DNA from: a virus
Reading direction: 5' to 3' (one strand)
IMG/VR virus record: IMGVR_UViG_3300028653_000018
Location: 1 to 56,892 of that record
DNA: 56,892 bases
In this document: positions 16,186 through 23,116 of the stretch, piece by piece
Layout: each line of letters starts with the position of its first letter
Position numbering within the stretch: the first letter of the stretch is position 1
Position numbers and translations under genes: made by a program
Notes under the pieces: model-generated
What the model was told of the DNA's origin: nothing
Database searches by the model: none
Seen by the model: the letters and a program-made list of their open reading frames with translations, nothing else

Positions 16186-16437
16186 ATGGTTGACGAAATC
16201 CCCAAAGAAGAAGAAGCACTTTTTAAATTTGAAATTGGTAAAACTGCAGGAACTAAGGCAATGTCCAGTATTTCCAAATTGAAACCTTATTTTTTAATGG
16301 TAGTTGGAATAGTGCTGTGTCTGTATCTCCTGACAATTGGATATAAACCAAGTGATCTTACGACAATAGGCCCACAGATTGCAACTGCTGTAGTTGTTAT
16401 TATGCTCGCGTTTAGCGAGAAAGCAGGAAAAACATAA
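16186..16437 (+). CDS. Holin-like membrane protein
   Basis: 83 residues with two membrane segments (about 35-54 and 62-77), an acidic N-terminus and a short basic C-terminus, the usual plan of a class II-like holin. It lies directly before the secreted lysin. It would permeabilise or gate the cytoplasmic membrane at lysis. The start follows AGGAGGTGAATGAGTA, one of the best ribosome sites in the window. The call is by topology and context, not by a named family. Confidence 0.65.
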   Translation: MVDEIPKEEEALFKFEIGKTAGTKAMSSISKLKPYFLMVVGIVLCLYLLTIGYKPSDLTTIGPQIATAVVVIMLAFSEKAGKT

Positions 16438-16445
16438 AAAAATAA

Positions 16446-16474
16446 AACCGGCTCCGCCCTATAATCAGCCGGTT
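16446..16474 (+). terminator. Stem-loop terminator candidate
   Basis: An 8-bp perfect inverted repeat (AACCGGCT / AGCCGGTT) with a 13-base loop follows the holin-like stop by eight bases and leads into an A/T-rich tract. It could end the holin transcript or tune read-through into the lysin gene. Confidence 0.6.
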
Positions 16475-16558
16475 ATAATAATATTAATTTATTATTTTAA
16501 ATATGTATCTGTCTTCGTGATAGTATCAAACTCACTTTTCTAAAAAAGGAGAATCCCC

Positions 16559-17407
16559 ATGAAACCCTACTTAATTATATTATTATTCTTAATTTTTACA
16601 GTTTCCCCTGTGCTTGCATCTACAAAAGATGCATGTATCCAAATGACTGACACCCTTGAAAACTCTCAGACTGATCCAGCTTGGAATTATGCTGAAAATA
16701 TCAATGATGGAAGAGGAATAACTTTTGGATGTATAGGTTTCTGTACAGGCACGTATGACGGCAATGTCCTGATTAAGTACTATACATCTCTGAATCCGAA
16801 TAACCCACTTGCAAAGTATATCCCTGCTCTTGATAAGATAGATGCAGGCTCACACAATGCAGCGGGAGGAGACGGAAACCCTTCAATAGTCGGTTTGTCT
16901 GGATTTGTTCAGGACGTGCAGAATAATAAGGACCCGGTGTTTAAGCAGGCTCAACTCTATGAATTGGATCAGCTTTACTGGAATCCTGCTTATGCTGAAT
17001 GGCAAAAAATCGGTGCAAAATATCCTCTGACTCTGGCTCTCCTTTATGATGCTTCAGTTCGTGAAGGTCCAGATGGGATGTTAAAACTGGTTAGACGGGC
17101 CGGAAGTACCTCAAGTGAAGCTCAGTTTGATTCTAATTTTATACTGGCTTATAAGAAGGTTCTGCAGGCCGAAGGACTCGGAGATACAACTAGGATGATA
17201 GGATTTACTAACTTATTGCTTGCTGGAAACTATAACTTGACAACTCCATTAACTTTTGTGGCGTATGGTGACTCTTTCACAATTACAGGAAACCTCGGAA
17301 TATCCCAGGTTGTAACTCCAGTTAATACTTCAGCAAATAACACTACTGTTAATACCCCAAAACAAAAACATCATTTCATTATCAGAAGACATTGCAAAAA
17401 AAGGTGA
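16559..17407 (+). CDS. Secreted GH46 chitosanase-like lysin
   Basis: 282 residues. A signal peptide (about 1-20, hydrophobic, ending VLAS) is followed by a glycoside hydrolase family 46-like domain (about 22-235). The signature LENSQTD...NDGRGITFG...GFCTGTYDG is visible. E34 and D50 align with the catalytic Glu and Asp of GH46 chitosanases, whose spacing is similar. The tail is Asn/Thr-rich and ends in a basic stretch (HHFIIRRHCKKR). GH46 enzymes cut between amino sugars; methanochondroitin of Methanosarcina contains N-acetylgalactosamine, so it is a plausible wall lysin. Export by the host Sec system, with the holin-like neighbour, completes a lysis cassette. Confidence 0.8.
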   Translation: MKPYLIILLFLIFTVSPVLASTKDACIQMTDTLENSQTDPAWNYAENINDGRGITFGCIGFCTGTYDGNVLIKYYTSLNPNNPLAKYIPALDKIDAGSHNAAGGDGNPSIVGLSGFVQDVQNNKDPVFKQAQLYELDQLYWNPAYAEWQKIGAKYPLTLALLYDASVREGPDGMLKLVRRAGSTSSEAQFDSNFILAYKKVLQAEGLGDTTRMIGFTNLLLAGNYNLTTPLTFVAYGDSFTITGNLGISQVVTPVNTSANNTTVNTPKQKHHFIIRRHCKKR

Positions 17408-17411
17408 TTTG

Positions 17412-17534
17412 ATGGATAGTTTATATTTATCCATTATAGTTTTTTTATTTTTATTTTCTGCCTTCGGTTACGGAATCTGGATATTTTTGTCAGAGTATGG
17501 AGGAAACTTTCTAAAACTGTTAAAACAAAAATGA
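17412..17534 (+). CDS. Small single-pass membrane protein of lysis cassette
   Basis: 40 residues with one long hydrophobic segment (about 6-27) and a basic C-terminus (LKLLKQK). It starts four bases after the lysin stop, preceded by AAGGTGATTTG. A second holin, pinholin or spanin-like accessory is plausible; no family recognised. Confidence 0.6.
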   Translation: MDSLYLSIIVFLFLFSAFGYGIWIFLSEYGGNFLKLLKQK

Positions 17535-17623
17535 TTTCAAAACTTTTTTATAACAATCTTCCTCATTTTCCGTCTTCTTATAAGAGTCTGTATCCCTACA
17601 GTTTGTATTCGATTTCTTTATAA

Positions 17624-17702
17624 AACTTAACCACGTAGTGGTTTAAGTATTACTACAGATAAGTATAAATACTATTACGCAGTATAGTATATTGTAGTAA
17701 CA
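17624..17702 (+). promoter_or_regulatory. Promoter with two operator-like palindromes
   Basis: A near-perfect palindrome CTTAACCAC-GTA-GTGGTTTAAG (17626-17647) is followed by TTACTAC (17650-17656) paired with GTAGTAA (17694-17700). The inner pair flanks a TATA-like AGTATAAATACT (17661-17672). Two nested dyads around a TATA box point to a repressor-controlled promoter for the micro-gene operon starting at 17718. Confidence 0.6.
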
Positions 17703-17717
17703 TGGGAGGAAAATAAG

Positions 17718-17861
17718 ATGCATATACTTAACAAAGCTCAGAGAAAAGAAGAGGTCAACAGAATAAGAGAAGAACTCGAAACAAGAGAATCAAGCAAGTC
17801 TGAATCTGAAGCACTTGATAGATTCTATAGAAATGAACAATCATATGACACTGAATGGTGA
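17718..17861 (+). CDS. Small charged helical protein
   Basis: 47 residues, highly charged (KEEVNRIREELETRESSK) and probably helical. The start follows GGGAGGAAAATAAG. First gene of a rightward micro-gene operon. Unknown function; the size and charge would suit an anti-host or regulatory peptide. Confidence 0.6.
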   Translation: MHILNKAQRKEEVNRIREELETRESSKSESEALDRFYRNEQSYDTEW

Positions 17862-17865
17862 TCCA

Positions 17866-17991
17866 ATGATACCAGATTGTCCAAACTGCAAGGAATATTT
17901 ACACTGTGGAAAAATAGAAGCTTTCGAGGAAGATACCTTCCCAGAAGAATGTCTAGATTTTGATTTCTTAGAGGACGAAGGAGATGTATAA
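17866..17991 (+). CDS. Small CxxC acidic protein
   Basis: 41 residues with CPNCKEYLHCG near the N-terminus (possible metal site with an additional Cys) and a very acidic C-terminal half. Stop and next start overlap (TAATG). Unknown function; DNA mimicry is a speculation from the acidity. Confidence 0.55.
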   Translation: MIPDCPNCKEYLHCGKIEAFEEDTFPEECLDFDFLEDEGDV

Positions 17992-18155
17992 TGTCAGTAC
18001 CTAAGACACAATCTCACTTTTTACCTAGTGGAATGCTCTGTCACAAAGCCCCTTTAACGTATTACATAGGAGAAGCCGATTCAAGAGGACTTATGAATAT
18101 GAAGTTAGAGAACGCAGGAAAGAAGTTTCTTTGTATTGAAGTGAAAGAGGGATAA
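17991..18155 (+). CDS. Small operon protein, unknown
   Basis: 54 residues beginning in the TAATG overlap. Contains two Cys and a short beta-like C-terminal end (KKFLCIEVKEG). No family recognised. Confidence 0.5.
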   Translation: MSVPKTQSHFLPSGMLCHKAPLTYYIGEADSRGLMNMKLENAGKKFLCIEVKEG

Positions 18156-18209
18156 AAGTTAGTCAGATGACTATTTCCAGGAGAATTAAGGAAATTGAGG
18201 GGGAATAAA

Positions 18210-18428
18210 ATGGTTTTCAGATGTCCAACATGTGGAAGATTTGTAAAAGCATCATTAATAGAAGGAAAAAGTGAATTTGGGACATGTTATAAATGCCGCA
18301 TTCATTATTTTGCTAGATTTACCGGGTGTATAACTGAATCTGGTAATTATGATACATGGTTGACAGTTTGGCCAAGTCCTGATCAAACACGAGGAAAAAA
18401 AGCAATGTGGAATTTAAAAGTAAGTTAA
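18210..18428 (+). CDS. Zinc-ribbon protein
   Basis: 72 residues from ATG 18210, chosen because GAGGGGGAA precedes it. CPTCGRF (residues 5-11) and CYKCRIH (about 28-34) form a treble-clef or zinc-ribbon site. The remainder is basic and Trp-containing. Likely a nucleic-acid or protein adaptor. Confidence 0.65.
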   Translation: MVFRCPTCGRFVKASLIEGKSEFGTCYKCRIHYFARFTGCITESGNYDTWLTVWPSPDQTRGKKAMWNLKVS

Positions 18429-18492
18429 TAAAACTCATCCTTCCATCAGGCACTAAGTCTGTTGGAAGTGGGTTGAGAAGGTAGGAAATGAA

Positions 18493-18642
18493 ATGATATA
18501 CATTCCAGAAAACATAGAAGACTGCAATGAAATAAGTGAAATGATAGGGGATTGCATAAACTGTCATTTTTATAACGATGAGTTATTAAAAACTAGGTTG
18601 TTTCCTTGTTGGGAGCATGAAAAGTTTGTTAAAGTGTCTTAA
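18493..18642 (+). CDS. Small Cys/His protein
   Basis: 49 residues with a CINCHFYND motif and a CWEH motif near the end, suggesting a CxxC...CxxH metal site. Preceded by GGTAGGAAATGA. Unknown role in the micro-gene operon. Confidence 0.6.
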   Translation: MIYIPENIEDCNEISEMIGDCINCHFYNDELLKTRLFPCWEHEKFVKVS

Positions 18643-18667
18643 TTATTGTTCCAGGGAGGAATAAAAT

Positions 18668-18829
18668 ATAGTAGATGTAATATGCGGCTGTTGTGGAAAA
18701 ACACTAAAATCTGGAACTCTTCTTTGTCGAATGGAAATAGGCAGAGTAACAGATGCTTTTAAGATGGAGAGAAGGACAATTGAGTTTTTTTATTGTATGG
18801 AATGCACTGAAAAACTAGCTAGGCAGTGA
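18668..18829 (+). CDS. Zinc-finger protein with possible AUA start
   Basis: An open frame of 53 codons encodes VICGCCGKTLKSGTL and later FYCMECTEKLARQ, two CxxC knuckles typical of an archaeal viral zinc finger. TAA closes the frame at 18662-18664 and no ATG, GTG or TTG occurs before the first Cys pair. GGGAGG (18654-18659) lies eight bases before ATA 18668, so AUA initiation would have ideal spacing. An error in a start codon is the alternative. Confidence 0.55.
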   Translation: MVDVICGCCGKTLKSGTLLCRMEIGRVTDAFKMERRTIEFFYCMECTEKLARQ

Positions 18830-18841
18830 TGGGGGAATTAA

Positions 18842-19075
18842 ATGTTCAAAGTCGGGGATCGAGTAAGAACTAACTCAAGATGGAATAAAGGTGAAATTTC
18901 ATATGAAGGAAATGTAACAGAGGTTATGGAACTACATCTTCCTTCTGTTTATCCAGTATGGCATGACGGAGTTCAAACTTCTGAATTAGTAGTTGATAAT
19001 TCTGGAGATATAGACTACTTTATCGTGCTTGACGATAAACGGCATTTTCATTATAGTTGGTTAGAATTGTGTTAA
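18842..19075 (+). CDS. Small beta protein (SH3/KOW-like pattern)
   Basis: 77 residues beginning MFKVGDRVRTNSRWNKGEI, the opening of a small SH3-like barrel as seen in KOW and nucleic-acid-binding domains; the rest alternates beta strands. Starts after GGGGGAATTA. Last gene of the micro-gene operon. Function unknown; assignment by pattern only. Confidence 0.5.
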   Translation: MFKVGDRVRTNSRWNKGEISYEGNVTEVMELHLPSVYPVWHDGVQTSELVVDNSGDIDYFIVLDDKRHFHYSWLELC

Positions 19076-19593
19076 CTTTCCTTTAAACTCTTCTCTACGA
19101 GCCTCTAATAAAATGCGTAATCAGTAGACGTTTCCCAATTGTGAAAAATACAAAATTGAAAAACGATTACTAATAAACAAAGTCGTTAGATTACGTTTTT
19201 AAAAGTGCCTATGCGTTTCTCATACTTTTTTTGCAGATAATCACCTACTCATCGAAGAGAAACCCTCTATTCATATATACTCTGTAATGATCGAGTTTCC
19301 AAACACATATGCAGAATTCATCCCTAAAAATCACATGTTTTTGAAACTTTCCAAATTAAAAGTGATTGTTTTAACAAAACATTATCAATAAGCATCACTG
19401 CTTAATTTCTGGCTGTCCTCATTGTGTTAGCGTTATTTTGCTAAGTCTGTTCGTAGATTTACGAACTTGAGTAATTGGATGGAAAAATTCGATTTTATAT
19501 AGTTTTATTATGCACGAACTAATACATTAGCAACGTCATTATAAAAAGACAATAATCATAGTTTATATATAATAGATTGGTAATTTATTTCTT
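19076..19593. other. Gene-free stretch with promoter
   Basis: About 500 bases without a convincing gene. A short hairpin GTTCGTA-GATT-TACGAAC is at 19449-19466. A strong TATA-like GTTTATATATAATAG (19561-19575) lies about 20 bases before ATG 19594. Several T-rich tracts (for example 19228-19235) may terminate the upstream operon. Confidence 0.5.
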
Positions 19594-19737
19594 ATGTCTG
19601 GAGTGTTTACCTCATTGGATCAGGATGAATGGATAGAACTTGAAAATCGGCATGTAGCGGATTCAGGGACTATTTATGCAGGGAAGGATCATAGAAAGGG
19701 GTTTGAAGTTAAGGTTTTTGTGAGGGAAATAAAATAG
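19594..19737 (+). CDS. Small AbrB/DUF2080-like protein
   Basis: 47 residues. The C-terminal half (SGTIYAGKDHRKGFEVKVFV) resembles the small swapped-hairpin pattern of archaeal DUF2080/AbrB-type proteins, usually DNA-binding and often found next to mobile elements. It has its own strong TATA box and no ribosome site, so its transcript is probably near-leaderless. Ends in TAG. Confidence 0.5.
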   Translation: MSGVFTSLDQDEWIELENRHVADSGTIYAGKDHRKGFEVKVFVREIK

Positions 19738-19751
19738 ATAATTTTAACATT

Positions 19752-19979
19752 TTAATCGCCTTTTTGGATAACATTCCCCAGATAATCTATTTTCTCTCTT
19801 CCAACATACCATCCAAAACAATCTCTGTCAATTGTTATCCTTTCGTCAAACTCTATTTTACCAAGTTTTGAGAAAATGAATGAAATAATTTCTTCTTGAG
19901 ATTTTCTACATAAACATTCATTTTCATCGGCTAAACTAGAATATATTATTCCATCTGGCATTAATATATCATCACACAT
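19752..19979 (-). CDS. Leftward small protein, unknown
   Basis: 75 residues. Starts after AAAAAGGTGTTAAA on the minus strand. The C-terminal end (WYVGREKIDYLGNVIQKGD) is faintly YopX-like but too short to assign. Paired with the broken leftward frame upstream (19992-20090). Confidence 0.5.
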   Translation of the reverse strand: MCDDILMPDGIIYSSLADENECLCRKSQEEIISFIFSKLGKIEFDERITIDRDCFGWYVGREKIDYLGNVIQKGD

Positions 19980-19991
19980 TTTAACACCTTT

Positions 19992-20090
19992 TTATTTCTT
20001 TTTCCTCAGCAACTCCGCGAACTCCAACGGATTCTCAATAATCCATTCCTCAACTGCGTCTTTCAGTTTTTGAACTTATTTGTCTCTCAT
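19992..20090 (-). pseudogene. Small helical gene interrupted by TAA at codon 5
   Basis: From ATG 20090 the frame reads MRDK, TAA, then VQKLKDAVEEWIIENPLEFA and a basic end before TAA at 19992. The second part looks like a genuine small viral protein, but no start codon follows the stop. Either a nonsense mutation has killed the gene or a non-standard start is used. A TATATAAATT box precedes it on the minus strand. Confidence 0.45.
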
Positions 20091-20140
20091 AATTTATATA
20101 CATAACATATAAATACTGTATGTTATATTCCTAACATAAT
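20091..20140. promoter_or_regulatory. Divergent promoter with operator half-sites
   Basis: ATAACATA (20102-20109) and TATGTTAT (20119-20126) form an 8-bp inverted repeat enclosing a TATA-like element, and a third half-site TAACATA lies at 20132-20138. AATTTATATA (20091-20100) serves the minus strand. The layout suits a repressor that blocks both directions. Confidence 0.6.
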
Positions 20141-20162
20141 AAATAAATTGTTTTATAAACAG

Positions 20163-20570
20163 GTGATTCAAACGAAAATAAGAGTCATAAGTTCCAGAGA
20201 AGAAATCCCCACTATAAGCCCCACTGAAAGAATAGCGCACATTACATTCCGTCCCTCAAATACTGACTTCTTTCAATTAGTCAACGCTTGCCCCAAGATT
20301 GAAGTGATTCAATTACCAAAAACTAACAGGAAAACAGTGTCAAAATCAATTGAATTATTCCTGAAAATGAACAGAATTGAACTCGTCGAGGGAGATGTCT
20401 GGGGTCACAGGAAAGACCTGAATGAATATTATAACATCCCGTCTGGAATCATGGAGAAAATCTCATCCATGAAAGAACTAGGCAAAAATAATGATGAAAT
20501 CATAGTTACTGTTTCAGCCGATAAGAAAATAAATGCCGATTTGGTAGCTTATATACTTAATCGAAACTAA
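20163..20570 (+). CDS. DUF1699-like protein, full length
   Basis: 135 residues from GTG 20163 (TTG 20148 is an alternative). The body reads KIRVISSREEI...FRPSN...CPKIEVIQLPK...KSIELFL...ELVEGDVWGHRKDLNEYY, the pattern I know from DUF1699, a family associated with Methanosarcina genomes. Function unknown, possibly regulatory. A truncated paralogue follows at 21015. The promoter carries a dyad around the TATA box. It is good evidence for the host group. Confidence 0.75.
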   Translation: MIQTKIRVISSREEIPTISPTERIAHITFRPSNTDFFQLVNACPKIEVIQLPKTNRKTVSKSIELFLKMNRIELVEGDVWGHRKDLNEYYNIPSGIMEKISSMKELGKNNDEIIVTVSADKKINADLVAYILNRN

Positions 20571-21014
20571 TTTTTTATAAAGTGGGTTACTCCTGATCCT
20601 ATTAAATGTAAATTATTAAGATAGTTTTAGATTGTAATCCACTAATAGCTTTCGTGCGCGACTGAAAACGGTATTTATTGACACTACTTTACTTCTGTGA
20701 TGTTAAAAGTTGACTATTAACTAGTTTCTCTTTTTTAATTATAGTAATTCTTTAACATTATTGAGATAAACTTTCTAACTCTATCAGTATAACATTATAT
20801 CATTGAACTAATGTTAGACAATGTTTAAGTATGAAAGTGGATAATTAGACAGAAAACTTTACATTTTTGAATTCTTTTTTCTTATTAATATATATCTTCT
20901 AGTATCTTATTAAAATTTTACAACAAGATTTATATACTTAAAACTTATTTTATGTAATAAACTAAATAAAGAAATATTGATACGAAACAATATTTTTCCA
21001 AATGTGAAAATGAT
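20571..21014. other. Gene-free stretch between DUF1699 paralogues
   Basis: About 440 AT-rich bases with no convincing gene. An imperfect inverted repeat AGTGGGTTAC / GTAATCCACT spans 20582-20643. A TATA-like GATTTATATACTT lies near 20929-20941. AATATTG and CAATATT flank eight bases at about 20973-20994 in the leader of the next gene, a possible operator. Confidence 0.45.
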
Positions 21015-21296
21015 ATGAAAATACGAATAATAAGCTCCCGTGAGGAAATCTCAACAGTATCTCCAAAAGAGAGGCATGTACATTTGGCTTTCTTTCCTGC
21101 TACCCAGGATCTATATGAACTGTTGGACACCTGCCCGCGAGTCGAGAGCATTGGGGTTCAAAGAAGTCAGATCAGCAGGCTTGCAAAAGCTTCGGTGAAT
21201 CTACTCGAGAGGGAGAGGATTAAACTTATAGAGGGAGACGGGTTGATGCAGGGAAAGCATACAGAGAAAGACCCATATTATTATATTAAACCGTGA
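21015..21296 (+). CDS. DUF1699-like protein, C-terminally truncated
   Basis: 93 residues, starting MKIRIISSREEISTVSPKER, clearly paralogous to the 20163 product (SSREEI, CPRVESI, KLIEGD in the same order). It stops after YYYIKP, lacking the last about 45 residues of the first copy. The pair may have arisen by duplication or by two captures from hosts. The DUF1699 fold might act in gene control, but this is inference. Confidence 0.7.
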   Translation: MKIRIISSREEISTVSPKERHVHLAFFPATQDLYELLDTCPRVESIGVQRSQISRLAKASVNLLERERIKLIEGDGLMQGKHTEKDPYYYIKP

Positions 21297-21308
21297 ATTT
21301 GTTATAAG

Positions 21309-21340
21309 AAACTTATAAATACTATTAACTGCGTATAAGT
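21309..21340 (+). promoter_or_regulatory. Promoter/operator of the RHH gene
   Basis: ACTTATA (21310-21316) and TATAAGT (21334-21340) form an inverted repeat around the TATA-like ACTTATAAATACT, five bases before ATG 21345. Ribbon-helix-helix proteins usually repress their own promoters through such dyads. Confidence 0.55.
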
Positions 21341-21344
21341 TAGC

Positions 21345-21482
21345 ATGGTAAGTGAAGATACAACAATTCCACTAAAGAAAGAAACCCGAGACGAACTAAG
21401 AACGTTTGGTAAAAAGGGGGAGTCTTGGGATAAATTACTTAGAGACATGATGGCTGAAATAAAAAAACACCGAAATGAGTAA
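21345..21482 (+). CDS. Ribbon-helix-helix regulator (antitoxin-like)
   Basis: 45 residues: TTIPLKKETRDELRTFGKKG then ESWDKLLRDMM, the signature of small archaeal RHH proteins (strand, then two helices, with basic strand residues contacting DNA). Such proteins act as antitoxins or autorepressors. No toxin is evident alongside. Likely autoregulated through the palindrome at 21310-21340. Confidence 0.75.
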   Translation: MVSEDTTIPLKKETRDELRTFGKKGESWDKLLRDMMAEIKKHRNE

Positions 21483-21699
21483 TAAAAAAGAGTTAAATGT
21501 TTAAAGGAACTATAGATAATAAGTAACACCCCAGAGGATTAAAACAGAAAGTTCCCACGATTTGTTTTCCCCTGAGGCTTGGCGTATTTACAAACTGATA
21601 TACGAATCAAATCTATATAAAGTTATTGTAAAATTACAATAAGATTAACAAAGTTATCAGGTATCACTTCCCACGTTGCCTGATAGGAGTTGGCGTATA
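21483..21699 (+). promoter_or_regulatory. Promoter region upstream of 21700
   Basis: About 217 bases without a gene. TTGGCGTAT occurs twice (21580s and 21690s). A TATA-like CTATATAAAGTT is near 21612-21623, and a GATAGGAGT ribosome-site-like element lies before ATG 21700. Confidence 0.45.
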
Positions 21700-21837
21700 A
21701 TGATCAGACATGCTTCTAATTATCAAGAGTTGCTGGATCAACTTGATTTCGAAGGAGTAACAGGTGTTCAGATTAATAGACTTCCTAACTGTGACAATCT
21801 TTTCGAGATCAAGCCACGTTCTATTAGAAACAATTGA
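21700..21837 (+). CDS. Small soluble protein, unknown
   Basis: 45 residues (MIRHASNYQELLDQLDFEGV...), with TAGGAG 13 bases before the start. Residues look globular, one Cys. It lies immediately before the structured non-coding stretch. No family recognised. Confidence 0.5.
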   Translation: MIRHASNYQELLDQLDFEGVTGVQINRLPNCDNLFEIKPRSIRNN

Positions 21838-21848
21838 ATTTTCATAGT

Positions 21849-21946
21849 GCCGTCTGTGAATAGATCACTTCTCGACCACATTGTACCCAGTTGTTGATTC
21901 AACTCAAAGACCTCACCGATAGACCTGTTAAATTCAGGCAGACGGC
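21849..21946. ncRNA. Candidate structured RNA 1
   Basis: A long-range stem closes about 98 bases: GCCGTCTG (21849-21856) pairs with CAGACGGC (21939-21946) and continues as TGAAT (21857-21861) with ATTCA (21932-21936) across a two-base bulge. Inside, AGTTG-TTGATT-CAACT forms a hairpin (21889-21904). No convincing protein frame occupies the stretch. It could be an RNA or a DNA cruciform/origin element; the transcribed strand is unknown. Confidence 0.5.
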
Positions 21947-22004
21947 AACTCACGATGAATATTGCAGCCAAGTTTTCAGACCGCTTGACTGCTTTCCTCA
22001 CATT

Positions 22005-22068
22005 GACCATCTTTCAGATAATCTATAGGGCGGTTCTTCTGACGTGCCGGTTAGAAACGGGGATGGTC
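22005..22068. ncRNA. Candidate structured element 2
   Basis: GACCATC (22005-22011) pairs with GATGGTC (22062-22068), closing 50 bases. The stem is only seven pairs, so by itself it is weak; it is listed because it is one of several in tandem in the same gene-free stretch. Confidence 0.3.
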
Positions 22069-22245
22069 TGCATAACCTACTCCATTCAAAAATCCAGTAA
22101 ACCACATCAAGTGCCTCCTAAAAGAGAGTTGCCTCCCGGTTGCTCTCTACTAATTGTCGTATCTGGTGAATCACTCTATGATTGATAAACGGTGGCTACT
22201 CTCTATTAATTTTGAGTGATGTCTGTTCGATTCAGAAATACGGCA

Positions 22246-22330
22246 TTCAGAGCATGAATCTGACACGTTTCGAACCTCATATGACAGCAGCTGCTCTTGA
22301 GTAGTAGATAAGGAACTGGTATGCTCTGAA
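22246..22330. ncRNA. Candidate structured RNA 3
   Basis: TTCAGAGCAT (22246-22255) pairs perfectly with ATGCTCTGAA (22321-22330), closing 65 bases that include the self-complementary AGCAGCTGCT. Between elements 2 and 3 are AGAGAG/CTCTCT (22123-22148) and a repeated CTCTCTAYTAATT word. Confidence 0.45.
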
Positions 22331-22431
22331 ATGAAGATCTCAAATTTTAGCATAGACACCCAAAGAGGTGGCCGAAAATCTATATTTTAAGATGGTTTTA
22401 GAGCAAATGTCAAAAAATTAGTGGTAAGCAG

Positions 22432-22617
22432 CCCAGAACACTAACGAAACCTGGAATGTGTGTTCTGGGTCAAAATGCCGTCAAATCTGGAAACTCCCTG
22501 GTTTCCTCTGAAGCACCTACTCCAAATTGGTTTTATACCCTTCACCAACCAAAAGCTTCAGAGTTCAGGAAGGAACGGAGGTTCGAGTCCTCTGGATGGC
22601 TTTCCCACGAAGGGAAA
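22432..22617 (+). promoter_or_regulatory. Hairpin-rich leader before the early operon
   Basis: Successive perfect stems: CCCAGAACAC/GTGTTCTGGG (22432-22469), GGAAAC/GTTTCC (22489-22506), CTCTGAAGC/GCTTCAGAG (22506-22563), GAGG-TTCGAGT-CCTC (22578-22592, resembling a tRNA T-arm) and TTTCCC/GGGAAA (22601-22617). ATG 22634 follows 17 bases later. It may be a structured leader, a non-coding RNA or a recombination/origin site. A tRNA was considered and rejected. Confidence 0.55.
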
Positions 22618-22633
22618 ATTATGGAGAATAAAT

Positions 22634-23116
22634 ATGAAAGATCCTGAAAATACTACAAATTTCGATACGAGTCAGATAGACGCTCTGGCAGCGTTTGAAG
22701 AGAATGCTGGACTTCCTGCAATTAAGGGACATGCTGAATTGATGAATGTAGAACAGCCTGTGGACCTCGAGAAACTTTTCGAAGACCTGTACTGGACTCA
22801 AGTAGATCTCTATTCAGAGATCAGCGTGTTAACTGATGTAATCATGTCTATCGAGAAAATGAAAGAGGATATTGCTGCCCCTTATGAGGAAAAGATAGAA
22901 AAAATAAAGGAGCAAATAAAATCTGAAGTTCTCAAGAGGAAAGATTCTTTTTCCTGTCTTGTTGGGTCAGCTTATTACAAAAGAGGATATGAAAGAATAT
23001 CTTTTGACTCTAAAAAGTTGCAGGGATATTCTGCTGCTCATCCTGAGATCAATGATTTTAAGAAAGTCTCCTTTGTTGAGCCAGTTGTTTCTATCTCGGT
23101 TGGTGAGCAGAAATGA
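22634..23116 (+). CDS. Gam/Gp157-like protein
   Basis: 160 residues from ATG 22634, which follows GGAG; longer upstream frames run through hairpins and are not credible. An acidic N-terminus leads to a long coiled coil (about 45-110, EISVLTDVIMSIEKMKEDIA) and a small C-terminal domain with KRGYERISFDSKKLQGYSAA and HPEI, a pattern shared with phage Gam-type nuclease inhibitors and Gp157-like proteins. It may shield DNA ends from host nucleases and work with the annealing protein next door. First gene of the early operon. Confidence 0.55.
   Translation: MKDPENTTNFDTSQIDALAAFEENAGLPAIKGHAELMNVEQPVDLEKLFEDLYWTQVDLYSEISVLTDVIMSIEKMKEDIAAPYEEKIEKIKEQIKSEVLKRKDSFSCLVGSAYYKRGYERISFDSKKLQGYSAAHPEINDFKKVSFVEPVVSISVGEQK

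Noticed and set aside
21345-21837. A toxin-antitoxin pair
   Set aside because: The RHH protein looks antitoxin-like, but the next gene (21700) has no toxin features and its own promoter region.
22473-22606. A complete tRNA gene
   Set aside because: A T-arm and a partly matching acceptor strand (GCCGTCA against GGATGGC) can be found, but no D-arm or anticodon arm with U33 fits, and CCA is not in place.
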